DNA from: Neorhizobium huautlense
GTDB lineage: Bacteria > Pseudomonadota > Alphaproteobacteria > Rhizobiales > Rhizobiaceae
Direction of reading: 5' to 3'
Assembly (NCBI RefSeq): GCF_030811685.1
Contig: NZ_JAUSRF010000011.1
Span: forward strand, 62,001-126,000
Length of the DNA: 64,000 bases
This document shows positions 1-8,169 of the stretch, piece by piece. The notes beneath the pieces are model-generated. The model was not told the DNA's origin. It did not search any database and saw only the letters and a list, made by a program, of their open reading frames with translations. The position numbers and the translations under genes are program-made. Every line of letters begins with the position of its first letter. Position 1 is the stretch's first letter.

Positions 1-2038
1 CAAGGCGTTGAGCCACTTTCCGGCGCCACCGATGATCCAGCGAGGTCACCGGATCGTCGAAAATGAGGGCCGACTTGTGGGTCGCAGTTGCCAACTCAGT
101 CAAGAACGCCGCCAACGCCACGCAGGTCTGCTCGCCTTCGCTGAGTACCAGATGCAACTTTGTCTTCGCATTGGCAAAAAGGCGGATCTGATAATTCGGT
201 GAGCCATACTGGCCGCCCGACCTTACAATTTCTACCCGAACTCTCTCCGCTGCTAACCGGACGATTTCAGCCTGGAAGCGGTCGCGCATGCGCGGCGTAA
301 TGATTTCGTCGGCTAACTGATTGCCAAGCTTGGTGATGGCTGCTGTCGCCGTCTGAGCCAAGCATTTTGCAACCCTTTCAAGTTTGACCAGCCGCTCTAC
401 TTCGGTAGCTGCGATCTCATGCAACTCGATTGCTGTCGCACGGTCTCTCAGGTCATCATACTCTGCTTGCAGTATCTTTCGTCCGTTGACGTCGGCCGCG
501 GCTTCAAGCTGGAGCGAGTATGCCCGGACGTCATTTTCGAAGGCGGTCAAATCTACATCAGGTAACTGCAAAGCCGGTGACAAAGCCATCGCACCGTCAC
601 TGGGCAGATCTCTCAGGCATTGCTGTCTGCGCAAATCAGCCGCCGCCATGAATCGAAGAATGTTCCGAGCAAGGCGAGGTTGTTGAATTGCTATGCGCCG
701 CCGAACCTCGCCGATGAGCCGAATGTCGAGCCGTCGGTTTTTGAATTCTGAAAACGCTGCTGCATAGCTCGCTTCCGCAGCACCTGCCTGCTTGTCCGTA
801 TCGTCCCGGACGAAATCCTCGAACCCTCGCACACGTGTCTCCGCTTCTGCGGTTAGCTCTTGATGGCACAGCACGCATGTTTCACCCGCACTTGGAGGAA
901 ACTGGTGCTCGATGTGATCTGAGTAGTGTCGGGCGGCCTCCCAAAGTGTCCGCCAAACTTCGGCGCCGACCCCTGGTAGGGCTGCGTCGCGAAAAGCAAC
1001 TTCCGCAGCAACCGTGGCTGCTGTGCGCTTGAGCCTCGCATCAACAGCGAGTGCCTTTAGCGCTTCCAGAGCTTCGTTAGAAAACGCCTCTTCGACCTTT
1101 TTAAGAAACCGTAGAACCTTGGCGACTCCGTCGGCAAACTGTCGTTGCTCAGCCGCTGCTTCCACCGGACTTTTTGCGAGGTCCTCTGCGAGCTGCTGCA
1201 GGCGAGCTTGTTCGGCATCGCTCATCGATGCGAGTGCCGCCAGCGGCTCAAGCTTCGTATTGTGTTTCAGACCCGACATTATGCGACCGACAGCGGTGGT
1301 CGGTCCCCAAGTCGGCTTCTCAAAGACCGGGTTACGCAGAGCCTTCAGCTGATTTTCTTCAGTTTGCAGGCGAGACTTTAGCTCAGTGCAAGCCGCTGCG
1401 AGATCATCCGGAATATCGAGACCGAAAGGTCGGAACGCGACCTCGGTCTTGTCCTGGATGTGGACCGCTCCGCAGTCGCGATCGAAGACGCTGACCGCCG
1501 AAAGGACTGGATGGGGGATGGAATCGTCCACCCAGGGAAGGACAGGTTGCGCAATGCCGTCACGAAGAACTGTGAAGTTTGCTGTCGCCTTGCCACCAGC
1601 TGGAGGAGCGAACGCATCCGGCATGATTTCTCCGGCTTTCCTCGCGCCACAGGCACGCTTTAGAACCCGCCCATAGCCTGACTTCCCGGCGCCATTGGGT
1701 CCATACACAATAGTCAAGCCGTGATGCTCAAATGGGAGGGTCTGCTTTGGTGCAAGTTGGTTGACGCCGAGAATGTCGCTAAGGCTTGCCAATGCGATTG
1801 CGGCGCCGTTGCCGGGGTTCGCCGGCAAATGCGCGGCCTCGAGAGCTGCCGCTACGATTTCGACATCTGGTTCGCCGTGTTCTTTTTTGCAAAGCGCGAG
1901 GACGTCTGAAATCCCTGCAGCGTCGAGGGTCCCGGTCGTGACGATCCGCCGTAGGGCATCTCTTTGCCACATTGGACGGGTTTGCGACCATTCAAGTATT
2001 GTTTGCAATACAGTTTTCGGGGGGGCAACTTGGTTCAT
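1..2038 (-). CDS. ABC/SMC-type AAA ATPase (AAA_13-like), C-terminus beyond window
   Basis: An open frame of about 679 codons runs from an ATG at 2038 off the left edge. Walker A is GPNGAGKS (residues 113-120). The ABC signature LSEGEQ lies near residue 631 and Walker B, ALIFDDPVTSLD, near residue 660, so only the end is missing. The long middle part is charged and coiled-coil-like. This layout (head, long insert, signature, Walker B with DDP) is that of AAA_13/RloC-like and other SMC-like defence ATPases. The N-terminal motif RPMWQRDALRR is shared, from memory, with other large bacterial AAA proteins; I cannot name a specific system. It is divergent from the ESCO-like gene at 2257, with about 218 bases between. 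Family assignment is good; a defence role is inference from context. Confidence 0.8.
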   Translation of the reverse strand, partial: MNQVAPPKTVLQTILEWSQTRPMWQRDALRRIVTTGTLDAAGISDVLALCKKEHGEPDVEIVAAALEAAHLPANPGNGAAIALASLSDILGVNQLAPKQTLPFEHHGLTIVYGPNGAGKSGYGRVLKRACGARKAGEIMPDAFAPPAGGKATANFTVLRDGIAQPVLPWVDDSIPHPVLSAVSVFDRDCGAVHIQDKTEVAFRPFGLDIPDDLAAACTELKSRLQTEENQLKALRNPVFEKPTWGPTTAVGRIMSGLKHNTKLEPLAALASMSDAEQARLQQLAEDLAKSPVEAAAEQRQFADGVAKVLRFLKKVEEAFSNEALEALKALAVDARLKRTAATVAAEVAFRDAALPGVGAEVWRTLWEAARHYSDHIEHQFPPSAGETCVLCHQELTAEAETRVRGFEDFVRDDTDKQAGAAEASYAAAFSEFKNRRLDIRLIGEVRRRIAIQQPRLARNILRFMAAADLRRQQCLRDLPSDGAMALSPALQLPDVDLTAFENDVRAYSLQLEAAADVNGRKILQAEYDDLRDRATAIELHEIAATEVERLVKLERVAKCLAQTATAAITKLGNQLADEIITPRMRDRFQAEIVRLAAERVRVEIVRSGGQYGSPNYQIRLFANAKTKLHLVLSEGEQTCVALAAFLTELATATHKSALIFDDPVTSLDHRWRRKVAQRL

Positions 2039-2102
2039 AATACGCTTGGCCCAGTTTAAAATAATTCCTCGACTGAATTCAACCTACTCGGGCGAAAACG
2101 GC

Positions 2103-2114
2103 AATCAATTGATT
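2103..2114. promoter_or_regulatory. Palindrome AATCAATTGATT in divergent promoter region
   Basis: A perfect 12-base palindrome sits between the divergent AAA ATPase gene and the ESCO-like gene, in a locally AT-rich stretch. It may be an operator serving both directions; no regulator is identified. Confidence 0.3.
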
Positions 2115-2256
2115 CGTTTTAATTACGGTCAACTTCCAACAAGAACTGAGCATGAGGCGCGTCCTATGGAGGTCGCGCTTGAGCATCGGGATGCCGAAAG
2201 CTAAACGTGAGCAATTGGATCCGTGATAAGACGCCGATAAGGGGGTGAGGGTGGAG

Positions 2257-3393
2257 ATGGAGCCGGAGAAGATCGAGGCATTGTGGCGAGCGCTGCAGGG
2301 TCCTCTACCGAAGTCATCCGTCATTCCTCGGAGCATCGAGGATAGTCTCGTCGAAAGCGGATGGGTGTCTGACACGGAATTTGAAGATATTCTGTTTGCG
2401 CTGGACAGGCGTACTGATCCGCCAGCGGTTGTCGATCCCGCGGAAGTCGCGCGTTTACTCGAAATCCCGCACAGGAGTGTTTATCCTCGCCCACAACGTC
2501 GGACTGACGATGTGACGGGGTTTCGCAAGGTCGCGGCCACGGATGCCGCGGCAGTCCTTATCTGGCTCGAACGGCTCGGCTTCAGGATCGACGTGTCATC
2601 TTTATGCAATCGCCTCAAAAATAGCATTGCTGGGCGGTCGTACCTTACGGACGAGGAAATCTCCGTACACTTCTACGACGACAATCGCCATCGCACGGCG
2701 CCAGTCTCCATTGTCGCTCCTCACCGTTCTTGGAGAGGAATGCAGCTCGCCAAGATCAGGACGGAAGCTGGCTACAGGATCGAGTACCAAACCGATGATG
2801 ACGGGGTGCCGTTGAGCCTGTCTGTCTACGCGCCTAGGTATCGCAAGCCACCTCCGACACAATCCGTAACGTGCCCTGACTGCGCTATGACCTATGTCAG
2901 GGGTTCGCCGCTGGACGAGCGCGAACATCGCAAATCGCACCGCCGTTGGGCCGCTGTGATCAATCCGAAACCGCATGGGAGACTGGTCGAGGCAATTGAA
3001 CGCGATGTCGATGCGGTGTGGGTCGACGCGCATTCTCCAAAATGGAAACGGCAGGAGGTTTATGAGCGCGCGCGCCTATTCCGACGTGAGCTCGGCTACG
3101 ATTTCGTTCAATGGTCAGTTGAACGTGATCCGGATGCCGTCGGATTTCTCTTTGCTGACGAGGGTGGAAAGATCGTTGGAGCTTGCTCGTTCCGTGCCCA
3201 GCCGAACGGGAGGGGGCGCCCGTGGCGGCTTGACTGGATTTGGTTGTGCCCATCTGCTCGCCGCTCGGGACGACTTGCCCATCAATGGGACCGGTTCAGA
3301 AACCGGTTCGGCATTTTCGATATCGAGCCACCGGTTTCGGAAGCGATGAAGGCTTTCCTGATCAAAAATGGCTGTGGTGATCTGATAACGTGA
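2257..3393 (+). CDS. ESCO/Eco1-like zinc-finger acetyltransferase-like protein
   Basis: About 378 aa. The ATG at 2257 is preceded by TGAGG at good spacing; GTG at 2245 or 2251 is possible. Residues 206-228 form a C2H2 finger, C206-x2-C209-x14-H224-x3-H228, with the M-x-Y spacing seen in the zinc finger of eukaryotic cohesin acetyltransferases (ESCO/Eco1). The C-terminal 80 residues read like the matching GNAT end: a strand (KIVGACSFRA), then IWLCPSARRSG resembling the acetyl-CoA loop, then PPVSEAMKAFLIKNG resembling the terminal Eco1 segment. The first 200 residues I do not recognise. It is the first gene of a + strand run ending with a DUF6602 protein. Function unknown; an acetyltransferase acting on a protein partner is a guess. 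Confidence 0.65.
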   Translation: MEPEKIEALWRALQGPLPKSSVIPRSIEDSLVESGWVSDTEFEDILFALDRRTDPPAVVDPAEVARLLEIPHRSVYPRPQRRTDDVTGFRKVAATDAAAVLIWLERLGFRIDVSSLCNRLKNSIAGRSYLTDEEISVHFYDDNRHRTAPVSIVAPHRSWRGMQLAKIRTEAGYRIEYQTDDDGVPLSLSVYAPRYRKPPPTQSVTCPDCAMTYVRGSPLDEREHRKSHRRWAAVINPKPHGRLVEAIERDVDAVWVDAHSPKWKRQEVYERARLFRRELGYDFVQWSVERDPDAVGFLFADEGGKIVGACSFRAQPNGRGRPWRLDWIWLCPSARRSGRLAHQWDRFRNRFGIFDIEPPVSEAMKAFLIKNGCGDLIT

Positions 3394-3426
3394 TGGTTGT
3401 TTAAGAATTAAGCGGAGAAGATTGGT

Positions 3427-3777
3427 TTGAAAGTCGAGAAGGCCGAGATCGAACACTATGGCGTCTACCTAAAAGACAAGTCGCGACCGCCGAGCCGCGG
3501 AGGAAACAAGAAGGCTTGGCATCAGCACGTGATCACTATTGGTGGCGAGAGCTATTCGTTTCTCGCGGCCTGGTCGGGAAAATTCGTTTTCAAAAACGAG
3601 ACTGTCAGCTTCGATTGGGATTGGGACAGTACGCAGAAATATCGGAATGTGGATGTCACGTCGGTTGTCGCATATGGGAAAAGCGACGAAGGGATCCGGC
3701 GTGGAGAGCGAGGCTCAAAGCCTTGGCGCACGGCAACAACAAGGCCTCCCGCCCGCCGCAGTGAATGGGACGATTGA
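3427..3777 (+). CDS. Small hypothetical protein in possible defence cluster
   Basis: 116 aa from a TTG at 3427, with an AGCGGAGAAGA purine stretch upstream; it lies 33 bases after the ESCO-like gene. The first 90 residues are well composed and end with VSFDWDWDS and a conserved-looking VVAYG. The last 30 are arginine- and proline-rich and may be a frameshifted tail. No family recognised. Confidence 0.5.
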   Translation: MKVEKAEIEHYGVYLKDKSRPPSRGGNKKAWHQHVITIGGESYSFLAAWSGKFVFKNETVSFDWDWDSTQKYRNVDVTSVVAYGKSDEGIRRGERGSKPWRTATTRPPARRSEWDD

Positions 3778-3917
3778 GCATCAATCACTTCTCGTTTGTA
3801 TTCCTCGAAATGGGAGATACTCGGGATTTTAAATGGGGCGAGCAGCTTGGCTGGGGCTTGCTCACCGCATGACATTCTGGCCGCATGGGTGACTGCAGTT
3901 GAGACGGAGCGGATAGG

Positions 3918-4844
3918 TTGGATTTTCACGGAATTTTCAAGCAACAGCAGCGGATCCTTGAGCTTGAGCTCGAGCTGGCCCGACAAAGGTTCTCGCATTA
4001 CGGCCTGCGAGGAAATGCTGTTGAAACCGCGGTCCGTGACTTCCTTGAACGGCACATTCCGCGTGCGTTGACCGCAGGAACCGGCGAGGTTGTAGCGTCC
4101 GAAAGCGATACCGATCGGCGAAAGTCGGGCCAGATCGATGTCGTCCTCACGAACATGTCCCAGCCCTTCCTCGGGAGCAGAGATGTCCCTTCGACCTTTT
4201 CCATCGAAGGCGTCCACATGGCTGGAGAGGTCAAGGCCACCATGAGCCGCTCGATCGTCTCCACTGAGTTGGAGAAGGCGCGGTATTTTCGCTCCCTCAA
4301 GGCGCGGAACGTTTCTCGGCTGGTCACAGTACCGAAACCTGAGAACTGGTTGACATACTATGTCTTCTACCGGCCGTATTTCCTGCTTTCGGTCGAGACA
4401 ACCGCAAAATGGCAATCGATCCTACTTGAACTCATGGAGTTCATAGAGGCCAATGGGACTCTGCCGTTGGACGGTATTTTCCTCTTGGACCAGAATGTCG
4501 TCATCCTACTATCGCCGTATCTGGACTTTCCGCATTCCAAGCTGGCGGGCATTCCATTCGAGCACAAAGTCGATGGACAAATGGTGACCGGCGGAATTCA
4601 TGTCTACAAGACCGACGTTTCTCTCGCTCTCTTCCTTGCGTGGATTTCGACGTTTCGCGGAAGCTTCTTCGAAGACCAGCATCCAATTGGTTTCTATATC
4701 CAAGAGGTCTTGAATGAGAGTATGGCGGAGACGGTCGTGTACGAGGATGCCCGGTCGACGGAAGAGATACTGAAGAAGTTTGAGACGCTTGGAATTTTCA
4801 AGGCGACCATCGAGGAGCTGCGGTCGGCATATCCAAGAAAGTAA
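3918..4844 (+). CDS. DUF6602 nuclease-like protein
   Basis: 308 aa from a TTG at 3918, with an ACGGAGCGGA purine stretch upstream. The N-terminal half carries the DUF6602 pattern: an amphipathic helix, TAGTGEVV, then SGQIDVVL with D74, and GVHMAGEVKAT with E104-V105-K106. D...E-x-K spaced this way is the PD-(D/E)xK nuclease signature, so the protein may be a nuclease or an inactive relative. DUF6602 genes are often found in defence-rich regions, from general knowledge. It shares strand and spacing with the two preceding genes. The C-terminal half has no motif I can name. Confidence 0.7.
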   Translation: MDFHGIFKQQQRILELELELARQRFSHYGLRGNAVETAVRDFLERHIPRALTAGTGEVVASESDTDRRKSGQIDVVLTNMSQPFLGSRDVPSTFSIEGVHMAGEVKATMSRSIVSTELEKARYFRSLKARNVSRLVTVPKPENWLTYYVFYRPYFLLSVETTAKWQSILLELMEFIEANGTLPLDGIFLLDQNVVILLSPYLDFPHSKLAGIPFEHKVDGQMVTGGIHVYKTDVSLALFLAWISTFRGSFFEDQHPIGFYIQEVLNESMAETVVYEDARSTEEILKKFETLGIFKATIEELRSAYPRK

Positions 4845-4965
4845 CGGCTCGAGCAGTCGAAAGGCGAATGCTTCGAGGTCATCAGTCATAAGTTCGCGTC
4901 ACTTCAAACAAGGCCGAGGCATTGAGGGTTTTCGCCGCTCGGATCTCTAACGTGTTGATAACGTT

Positions 4966-4991
4966 ACCCCGGTTGGTGGAAACACCGGGGT
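4966..4991. other. Hairpin, 8-bp perfect stem
   Basis: ACCCCGGT pairs with ACCGGGGT across a 10-base loop, directly before the tRNA-like remnant at 4996. In a tRNA context it would sit where a long variable arm does. There is no T-run after it, so it is not a typical terminator. Confidence 0.4.
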
Positions 4992-4995
4992 CGTG

Positions 4996-5015
4996 GGTTC
5001 GAATCTTTTCAAGAG
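4996..5015 (+). repeat. tRNA 3'-half-like remnant, copy 1
   Basis: Contains GGTTCGAATC, the T-loop consensus, followed by TTTTCAAGA, and is preceded by CCGGGGTCGT as in a tRNA variable region. The T-stem does not pair and no 5' half is present, so it is not a working tRNA. Confidence 0.5.
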
Positions 5016-5052
5016 CTCAACGCAAGTCTATCACATTCCAATGTATACCCCA

Positions 5053-5081
5053 TTGACATATCCTTGGCTGCGTATTAATTT
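5053..5081 (+). promoter_or_regulatory. Candidate sigma-70 promoter for vapBC
   Basis: TTGACA at 5053-5058 and TAATTT at 5076-5081 are 17 bases apart, about 40 bases before the antitoxin start. Type II antitoxins usually autoregulate at such promoters. Confidence 0.45.
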
Positions 5082-5119
5082 TTGGCATATCCCATCTGTA
5101 GATGCCAGAGGAGTATGTC

Positions 5120-5350
5120 ATGGAGCAAGGTGCGGTATTCCAGAGTAATCGTAGCCAGGCTATCCGGCTACCAAAGGCAGTCGCTCTTCCGGATGATGTG
5201 AAGCGTGTCGATATCGTCGCGGTTGGGCGTACTCGAATTATTGCCCCCGTCGGCGAGGTCTGGGATAGCTGGTTTGATGGCACCGCTGCGACCGCCGACT
5301 TTATGAGTGAGCGTGATCAGCCTGCGTTGCAGGAGCGCGAGGCATTCTGA
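5120..5350 (+). CDS. vapB: VapB-type antitoxin
   Basis: 76 aa. The ATG at 5120 is chosen because AGAGGAG lies five bases upstream; the ATG at 5102 has no ribosome site. The N-terminus has the AbrB/MazE-type swapped-hairpin pattern with SNRSQAIRLPKAVALP. Next come VDIVAVGRTRIIAP and the toxin-binding tail WDSWFDG...DFM..R.QP, typical of the plasmid VapB/MvpT group. It binds and neutralises the VapC encoded next; the stop overlaps the toxin start by one base (TGATG), which implies translational coupling. Confidence 0.93.
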   Translation: MEQGAVFQSNRSQAIRLPKAVALPDDVKRVDIVAVGRTRIIAPVGEVWDSWFDGTAATADFMSERDQPALQEREAF

Positions 5351-5751
5351 TGTTGAAATATATGCTGGACACCAACATCTGCATATTCACCATCAAGAAC
5401 AAACCAGAGCACGTGCGAGAAGCGTTCAATCGCCACCACGGTCAGCTTTGTATGAGTTCAGTCAGCCTGATGGAGCTGATATATGGAGCAGAGAAATCGG
5501 CTAGCCCAGAACGCAACTTGGCCGTCGTTGAGGGGTTCGCCGCACGTCTAGAAGTGCTAACTTATGACGAGATAGCAGCGACCCATACTGGCCAGTTGCG
5601 TGCTGAACTCGCACGAAACGGAACGCCCATTGGTCCATATGATCAATTGATCGCAGGACACGCTCGCTCGCGCGGATTGATCGTCGTCACAAACAACCGC
5701 CGCGAGTTTGATCGCGTGGCAGGCTTACGCGTCGAAGACTGGGCTGTCTAA
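5350..5751 (+). CDS. vapC: VapC PIN-domain toxin
   Basis: 133 aa PIN-domain ribonuclease, normal length for VapC. Acidic site residues are visible: D7 in MLDTNICIF, the E of SLMELIYGAEKS, D97 in GPYDQLIAGHARS, and NNRREFDRV near the end. Relatives cleave initiator tRNA or rRNA when VapB is lost. The toxin is intact and coupled to vapB. Its position beside a possible defence cluster fits either plasmid-type maintenance or an anti-phage role; the sequence cannot tell which. Confidence 0.93.
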   Translation: MLKYMLDTNICIFTIKNKPEHVREAFNRHHGQLCMSSVSLMELIYGAEKSASPERNLAVVEGFAARLEVLTYDEIAATHTGQLRAELARNGTPIGPYDQLIAGHARSRGLIVVTNNRREFDRVAGLRVEDWAV

Positions 5752-5817
5752 CTCACTGAGATGTTCTCGACCGGTTGTCTAATCTGGCTGCGCTATACAT
5801 AAATCTACCGGGTTAAC

Positions 5818-5837
5818 GGTTCTAATCCCATCAAGCC
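5818..5837 (+). repeat. tRNA 3'-half-like remnant, copy 2
   Basis: GGTTCTAATCCCATCAAG follows CATAAATCTACCGGGTTAAC, which resembles an anticodon-loop and variable-region stretch. It lies just after vapC and before the 5853 hairpin. The stem is unpaired; not a functional tRNA. Confidence 0.45.
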
Positions 5838-5852
5838 GAGGCGACCAAGGGG

Positions 5853-5881
5853 CCCGATCTCGCCGTTACGGCGAGATCGGG
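5853..5881. terminator. Strong hairpin, 13-bp perfect stem, 3-base loop
   Basis: CCCGATCTCGCCG and its exact complement flank TTA. It lies ten bases beyond the stop of the minus-strand cold shock gene and about 100 bases past vapC, so it could end both transcripts. No U-run follows on either strand, so it may act as an mRNA 3'-end stabiliser instead. Confidence 0.6.
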
Positions 5882-5890
5882 AGTATGATT

Positions 5891-6094
5891 TCAGAGGACG
5901 CTGACGTTCTCAGCCTTTGACTTTCCTGTCTTTCGGTCTTGGCCCACATCGTAGCTGACCTTCAGGCCGTCGCTCAGCGAAGCGCCGAAACCGACAGCCG
6001 AGATGTGGACGAATACATCCGGTCCACCATTGTCCGGAGTGATGAAGCCGAAGCCCTTGTCCTGAGCGAAAAATTTTACGGTACCAGTTGCCAT
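5891..6094 (-). CDS. CspA-family cold shock protein
   Basis: 67 aa, single S1-like cold shock domain. RNP1 KGFGFI and RNP2 DVFVHIS are intact, and [17 protein letters not shown] is the typical loop. It binds single-stranded RNA and DNA and melts RNA structure. A related gene, more like the CspA of other rhizobia ([14 protein letters not shown]), is at 55832. Confidence 0.95.
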   Translation of the reverse strand: MATGTVKFFAQDKGFGFITPDNGGPDVFVHISAVGFGASLSDGLKVSYDVGQDRKTGKSKAENVSVL

Positions 6095-6290
6095 CTTATC
6101 CTCTTTGATTGGAAGCGCTGAAAAGCATAGCGAGAGGAAAGGTAGCCATCAAGATATGCGTGGTTGGCGGCGATGGGTGAACGCCCAGAAGCTGGTCTCC
6201 TAAGTGTGCAAGGCCCATCGTGGTCATGTGAAACCAATTAGCTCAGCCGTACGTACTGGCCTTTGGAGACTAGGATATTTCAGAGGTTTC

Positions 6291-7292
6291 ATGCCGTACA
6301 ACTTTGCCCGACTGTTTTCCGCCATTGTCGTTCTCATGTTTGCCGCTTTTCCAAGCAGCGCTGTTGCGCGTGCCGATGAACCCCGTCCGGTGCGTCTGGA
6401 TGTCGGCGGGGTCAAGCTCAACAGCATCCTGATCAATGCCAGTCGTAAGCCTGACCTGCCACCGATCGTTTTTATCCACGGCGCCAGCACCAGTCTTTAC
6501 GATCCGATGTTTTCGTTTCGAGCAAAGCTGGAGGGCAGGGCTGACCTGCTCTTTGTCGACCGACCGGGCCATGGTGCGTCCGATGCCGGCAACCCACAGA
6601 TGATCCTGCCTGATGAGCAGGCCGACACCATTGCTCGCCTTATGAAAAAGCGCGGAATCGGCAAGGCGATCATTGTCGGGCATTCGTTTGGCGGAGCCAT
6701 CGCTGCGGCACTCGCCGTGCGGCATCCGGAAAATGTGGCGGGGCTGGTTTTCCAGTCACCTGCGGTCTACCCGTGGGAGGGAGGTGTGGCATGGTATTAT
6801 GGCGCTGCAGCCGTTCCGGTAACCGGATCATTGTTCAGCACATTCGTCGCCCCACCCGTCGGGCTTCTGGCAATCGATCGCGCCACAAAAGCGGTGTTCT
6901 GGCCAAACCAGAGACCTGCAAACTATGTTGGAGAGACAAAAGCCGTTCAGGCTCTGCGTCCGGCTGCTTTCCGCCACAATGCGATGGAGGTTGCTGGCCT
7001 CAGCAACTGGGCGAAGACCGCTAGCGTCCATTATAAAAGTATCAAGGCCCCGACCGTGATCATCACCGGCGATGCCGACAAGATCGTCTCGCCAGATGTG
7101 CATGCACGTCATCTGTCGCGCGACATTTCTGGGGCGATATTGGTGGTCGTTCGCAATCTCGGCCACAAGTCGGATTACGTCGCCAGCGATCTTGCCATCG
7201 AAGCGATCAAAAAGGTTGCTGGTCACAAGTCCAACCTGGCAGCAGTCCGTAAAACGATCGAAAAACGGATTGCAGCGGATGTCGAACGTTGA
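6291..7292 (+). CDS. Secreted alpha/beta hydrolase
   Basis: 333 aa from the ATG at 6291 (CAGAGG upstream). This start gives a clear signal peptide, FSAIVVLMFAAFPSSAVARA; an earlier GTG at 6204 would bury it. Alpha/beta hydrolase fold features: VFIHGAS oxyanion region, DRPGHGASD, nucleophile S132 in GHSFGG, acid D in ITGDADKIVSP, and H in NLGHKSDY. It is probably a periplasmic esterase or lipase-like enzyme; substrate unknown. The stop overlaps the next gene by 14 bases, so the two are coupled. Confidence 0.85.
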   Translation: MPYNFARLFSAIVVLMFAAFPSSAVARADEPRPVRLDVGGVKLNSILINASRKPDLPPIVFIHGASTSLYDPMFSFRAKLEGRADLLFVDRPGHGASDAGNPQMILPDEQADTIARLMKKRGIGKAIIVGHSFGGAIAAALAVRHPENVAGLVFQSPAVYPWEGGVAWYYGAAAVPVTGSLFSTFVAPPVGLLAIDRATKAVFWPNQRPANYVGETKAVQALRPAAFRHNAMEVAGLSNWAKTASVHYKSIKAPTVIITGDADKIVSPDVHARHLSRDISGAILVVVRNLGHKSDYVASDLAIEAIKKVAGHKSNLAAVRKTIEKRIAADVER

Positions 7293-7680
7293 AATTTGGC
7301 GCAAGCGCTGTCGGCTCGGCCTGTTTGCCTTCTACGGTGTTGCGGGCTTCCTGCATCTTGTGTTCCCGGCGCCCTTTCTAAGCATCACTCCCGACTGGGT
7401 GCCTGACGCCCCGGATGTCATCATGCTGACGGGAGTTTGCGAAATCGCAGGTGCGATCGGTCTGCTTATTCCTCAGACCCGACGGTATGCGGGGACGGCC
7501 CTGGCGCTATACGCAATTCTAGTTTTCCCGGCCAACCTGAAACATGCGGCGGACAGTCTCTCGGCTCCGGCAACATCAAGCTGGCAATGGGCCTACCATT
7601 GCCTCCGCTTGCCTTTACAGCCGCTTATTGTGTGGCTCGCAATTTTTTCAGGAGGCCGGAAACGGCCGCGCCACATATAG
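7279..7680 (+). CDS. DoxX-like small membrane protein
   Basis: 133 aa from the ATG at 7279, which overlaps the hydrolase gene. Four hydrophobic segments are visible: FAFYGVAGFLHLVF, VIMLTGVCEIAGAIGLLIP, TALALYAILVFPANL and a last one ending IVWLAIF. GxxEIxGAIGLL is the DoxX/DoxX-like pattern. Such proteins are often paired with hydrolases or oxidoreductases; role unknown. A second DoxX-type gene is at 31543. Confidence 0.8.
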   Translation: MSNVEIWRKRCRLGLFAFYGVAGFLHLVFPAPFLSITPDWVPDAPDVIMLTGVCEIAGAIGLLIPQTRRYAGTALALYAILVFPANLKHAADSLSAPATSSWQWAYHCLRLPLQPLIVWLAIFSGGRKRPRHI

Positions 7681-7688
7681 GGACAGAC

Positions 7689-8117
7689 ATGCTGATTGAT
7701 CTTCGATCGTTGATTTCGCATCAGGTGAAGCCATTCAATACCGCCGGCGAATTTACGATCTCCGGTCCCGAAATGCTTCTCGATGCAAACGCCGTCTTGA
7801 ACATCGGAACGGCGCTGCATGAGTTGATCATGAAGCGCGTCCAGTACGCGGACATGCACCGCTCGAGCGTGAGTGTTACTGGGGCAGTTCACGATGATGG
7901 GCCTCAGTCAGAGGGCGCGTTCTGCTTGACGTGGGAAGAGACAGCGATCTGCAACGCCGACCTTCTTTCGGAAGGGGAATGGGTTTGGATCTCTAGTCCT
8001 GAAACGGATTGTTGGTACGGCGCTCGCCGGGTCCAGCGAATGGCGGTCAGGGATGACATTCTGACCTGGAGGTTGTCCGCGCCCGCGTCCAAGATCAGGA
8101 TCAAAACGGGCAGATAA
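7689..8117 (+). CDS. Degenerate HWE-kinase ATPase-like protein
   Basis: 142 aa, starting nine bases after the DoxX gene. The piece FTISGPEMLLDANAVLNIGTALHELIMKR aligns with the start of the HWE/HisKA_2 ATP-binding domain, where kinases read LHELATNA. Here the essential N-box asparagine is replaced (HELIMKR), there is no phospho-accepting histidine domain, and the glycine-rich lid boxes are gone. It may be a non-catalytic remnant or a binding partner of a kinase. It lies just before the hybrid kinase at 8170. Confidence 0.5.
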   Translation: MLIDLRSLISHQVKPFNTAGEFTISGPEMLLDANAVLNIGTALHELIMKRVQYADMHRSSVSVTGAVHDDGPQSEGAFCLTWEETAICNADLLSEGEWVWISSPETDCWYGARRVQRMAVRDDILTWRLSAPASKIRIKTGR

Positions 8118-8123
8118 GTCATT

Positions 8124-8135
8124 GTGTGACACACG
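8124..8135. promoter_or_regulatory. GTGTGACACACG palindrome before RHH-kinase gene
   Basis: GTGTG-A-CACAC, about 35 bases before the ATG at 8170. A near-identical 13-base palindrome occurs at 20038. Ribbon-helix-helix proteins bind short palindromes in their own promoters, so this is a candidate autoregulatory site. Confidence 0.35.
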
Positions 8136-8169
8136 TTGACACAGAACTGATTCCATGGGACGAGCGGTC

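Noticed and set aside
3552..4415. 287-codon minus-strand frame
   Set aside because: It lies antisense to the DUF6602 gene and the small gene before it, which both have better composition, ribosome sites and motifs.
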